6,449 nt of DNA. It comes from Aromatoleum sp. (GTDB lineage Bacteria > Pseudomonadota > Gammaproteobacteria > Burkholderiales > Casimicrobiaceae). Made by a program: the position numbers and the translations under genes. The notes below the pieces were generated by a model. The model ran no database searches, was not told the origin of the DNA, and worked only from the letters and a program-made list of their open reading frames with translations. The first letter of the stretch is position 1. Each line of letters opens with the position of its first letter. Below, piece after piece: positions 6,075-6,449 of the stretch. The stretch spans positions 1 to 6,449 of the forward strand of contig JAAFGU010000139.1 in the NCBI GenBank assembly GCA_010365205.1, written 5' to 3'.

Positions 6075-6449
6075 CAGCGGGTCCGGAGAACAATTTCGTC
6101 GGCGATTTCGGCGAGCCGGCGTGCACGCCCCCCGAACGGCGCGAGCGCCGCATGGGCTTCGACCCGCAGAGCCTCGGCGCGTTCCCGGGCCCCCGCGAGG
6201 CCGAGCAGCGAAACGAACGTCGGCTTCTTCTGCGCGGCATCCTTGCCCGCCGTCTTGCCGAGCGTCTCCGCAGAACCCTCGACGTCGAGCACGTCGTCGA
6301 CGATCTGGAACGCGAGTCCCGTCGCCGCGGCGTAGGCGTCCAGCGCCGTCGCCGACGCTTCGTCGGGCGCGGCCCCGCACGTCGCGCCCATCCGTACGGC
6401 GGCCCGGATCAGCGCCCCGGTCTTCATCCGGTGCATTGTTTCGAGTTCG
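6074..6449 (-). CDS. ispA: Farnesyl diphosphate synthase / short-chain polyprenyl synthase, C-terminal part (5' end beyond window)
   Basis: This enzyme condenses isopentenyl diphosphate with dimethylallyl and geranyl diphosphate to give farnesyl diphosphate, the precursor of quinone side chains and undecaprenyl phosphate. Only the last 124 or so residues are visible. They include MHRMKTGALIRAAVRMGA, the conserved helix ahead of the second aspartate-rich motif, the motif itself FQIVDDVLDVEG (DDVLD encoded at 6284-6298) and GKTAGKDAAQKKPTFVSLLG, typical of the IspA branch. The first aspartate-rich motif, which helps set chain length, lies beyond the right edge, so farnesyl versus geranylgeranyl specificity is assigned from the neighbouring dxs and the overall signature, not seen directly. 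The ATG at 6436 is internal, since the frame continues upstream (ELET) with family-like sequence. The stop overlaps the dxs start by one base. In this gene order xseB is commonly found upstream, but it is outside the window. Confidence 0.93.
   Translation of the reverse strand, partial: ELETMHRMKTGALIRAAVRMGATCGAAPDEASATALDAYAAATGLAFQIVDDVLDVEGSAETLGKTAGKDAAQKKPTFVSLLGLAGARERAEALRVEAHAALAPFGGRARRLAEIADEIVLRTR

Noticed and set aside
4434..6335. A 633-codon open frame on the plus strand antisense to dxs
   Set aside because: It shows the same compositional artefact: Arg- and Asp-rich with no motif, while the minus strand encodes a complete Dxs.

Overview
This window is ordinary high-GC bacterial chromosome carrying housekeeping genes, and every supported gene lies on the minus strand. 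The combination of ispA-dxs followed directly by the GTP cyclohydrolase IB gene folE2, and of mutL followed by miaA, points to a betaproteobacterium, most likely Burkholderiales or a relative. A MutL carrying its own endonuclease motif, as in lineages lacking MutH, and strongly GC-rich third codon positions fit this. The lineage is inferred from gene order and protein motifs, not from a phylogeny.

In the direction of transcription, from high to low coordinates, the layout is as follows. First comes the 3' part of ispA (farnesyl diphosphate synthase), which runs off the right edge. Next is dxs (1-deoxy-D-xylulose-5-phosphate synthase), whose start codon overlaps the ispA stop by one base. Then, 29 bases on, comes folE2. 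A stretch of about 425 bases (2912-3336) follows without an intact recognisable gene. After it come a class I glutamine amidotransferase-like gene, mutL 7 bases later, and after a 13-base gap the 5' part of miaA, which runs off the left edge.

The right block (ispA-dxs-folE2) looks like one transcription unit. It joins the entry step of the MEP isoprenoid pathway (dxs), a later prenyl-chain elongation step (ispA) and the first step of folate/pterin synthesis (folE2). The left block (amidotransferase-mutL-miaA) looks like a second unit, joining a protein of unknown substrate to DNA mismatch repair and to tRNA modification. MiaA uses dimethylallyl diphosphate, which the MEP pathway begun by Dxs supplies, so the two blocks are metabolically linked, though this may be coincidental.

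I see no mobile element, CRISPR array, RNA gene or convincing rho-independent terminator. The least ordinary part is the inter-block gap. It holds a short minus-strand reading frame with coding-like composition that is interrupted by an apparent one-base frameshift at a run of four T. It could be a decayed gene, a small undescribed gene or a sequence error. I found no clear evidence of a novel system here.
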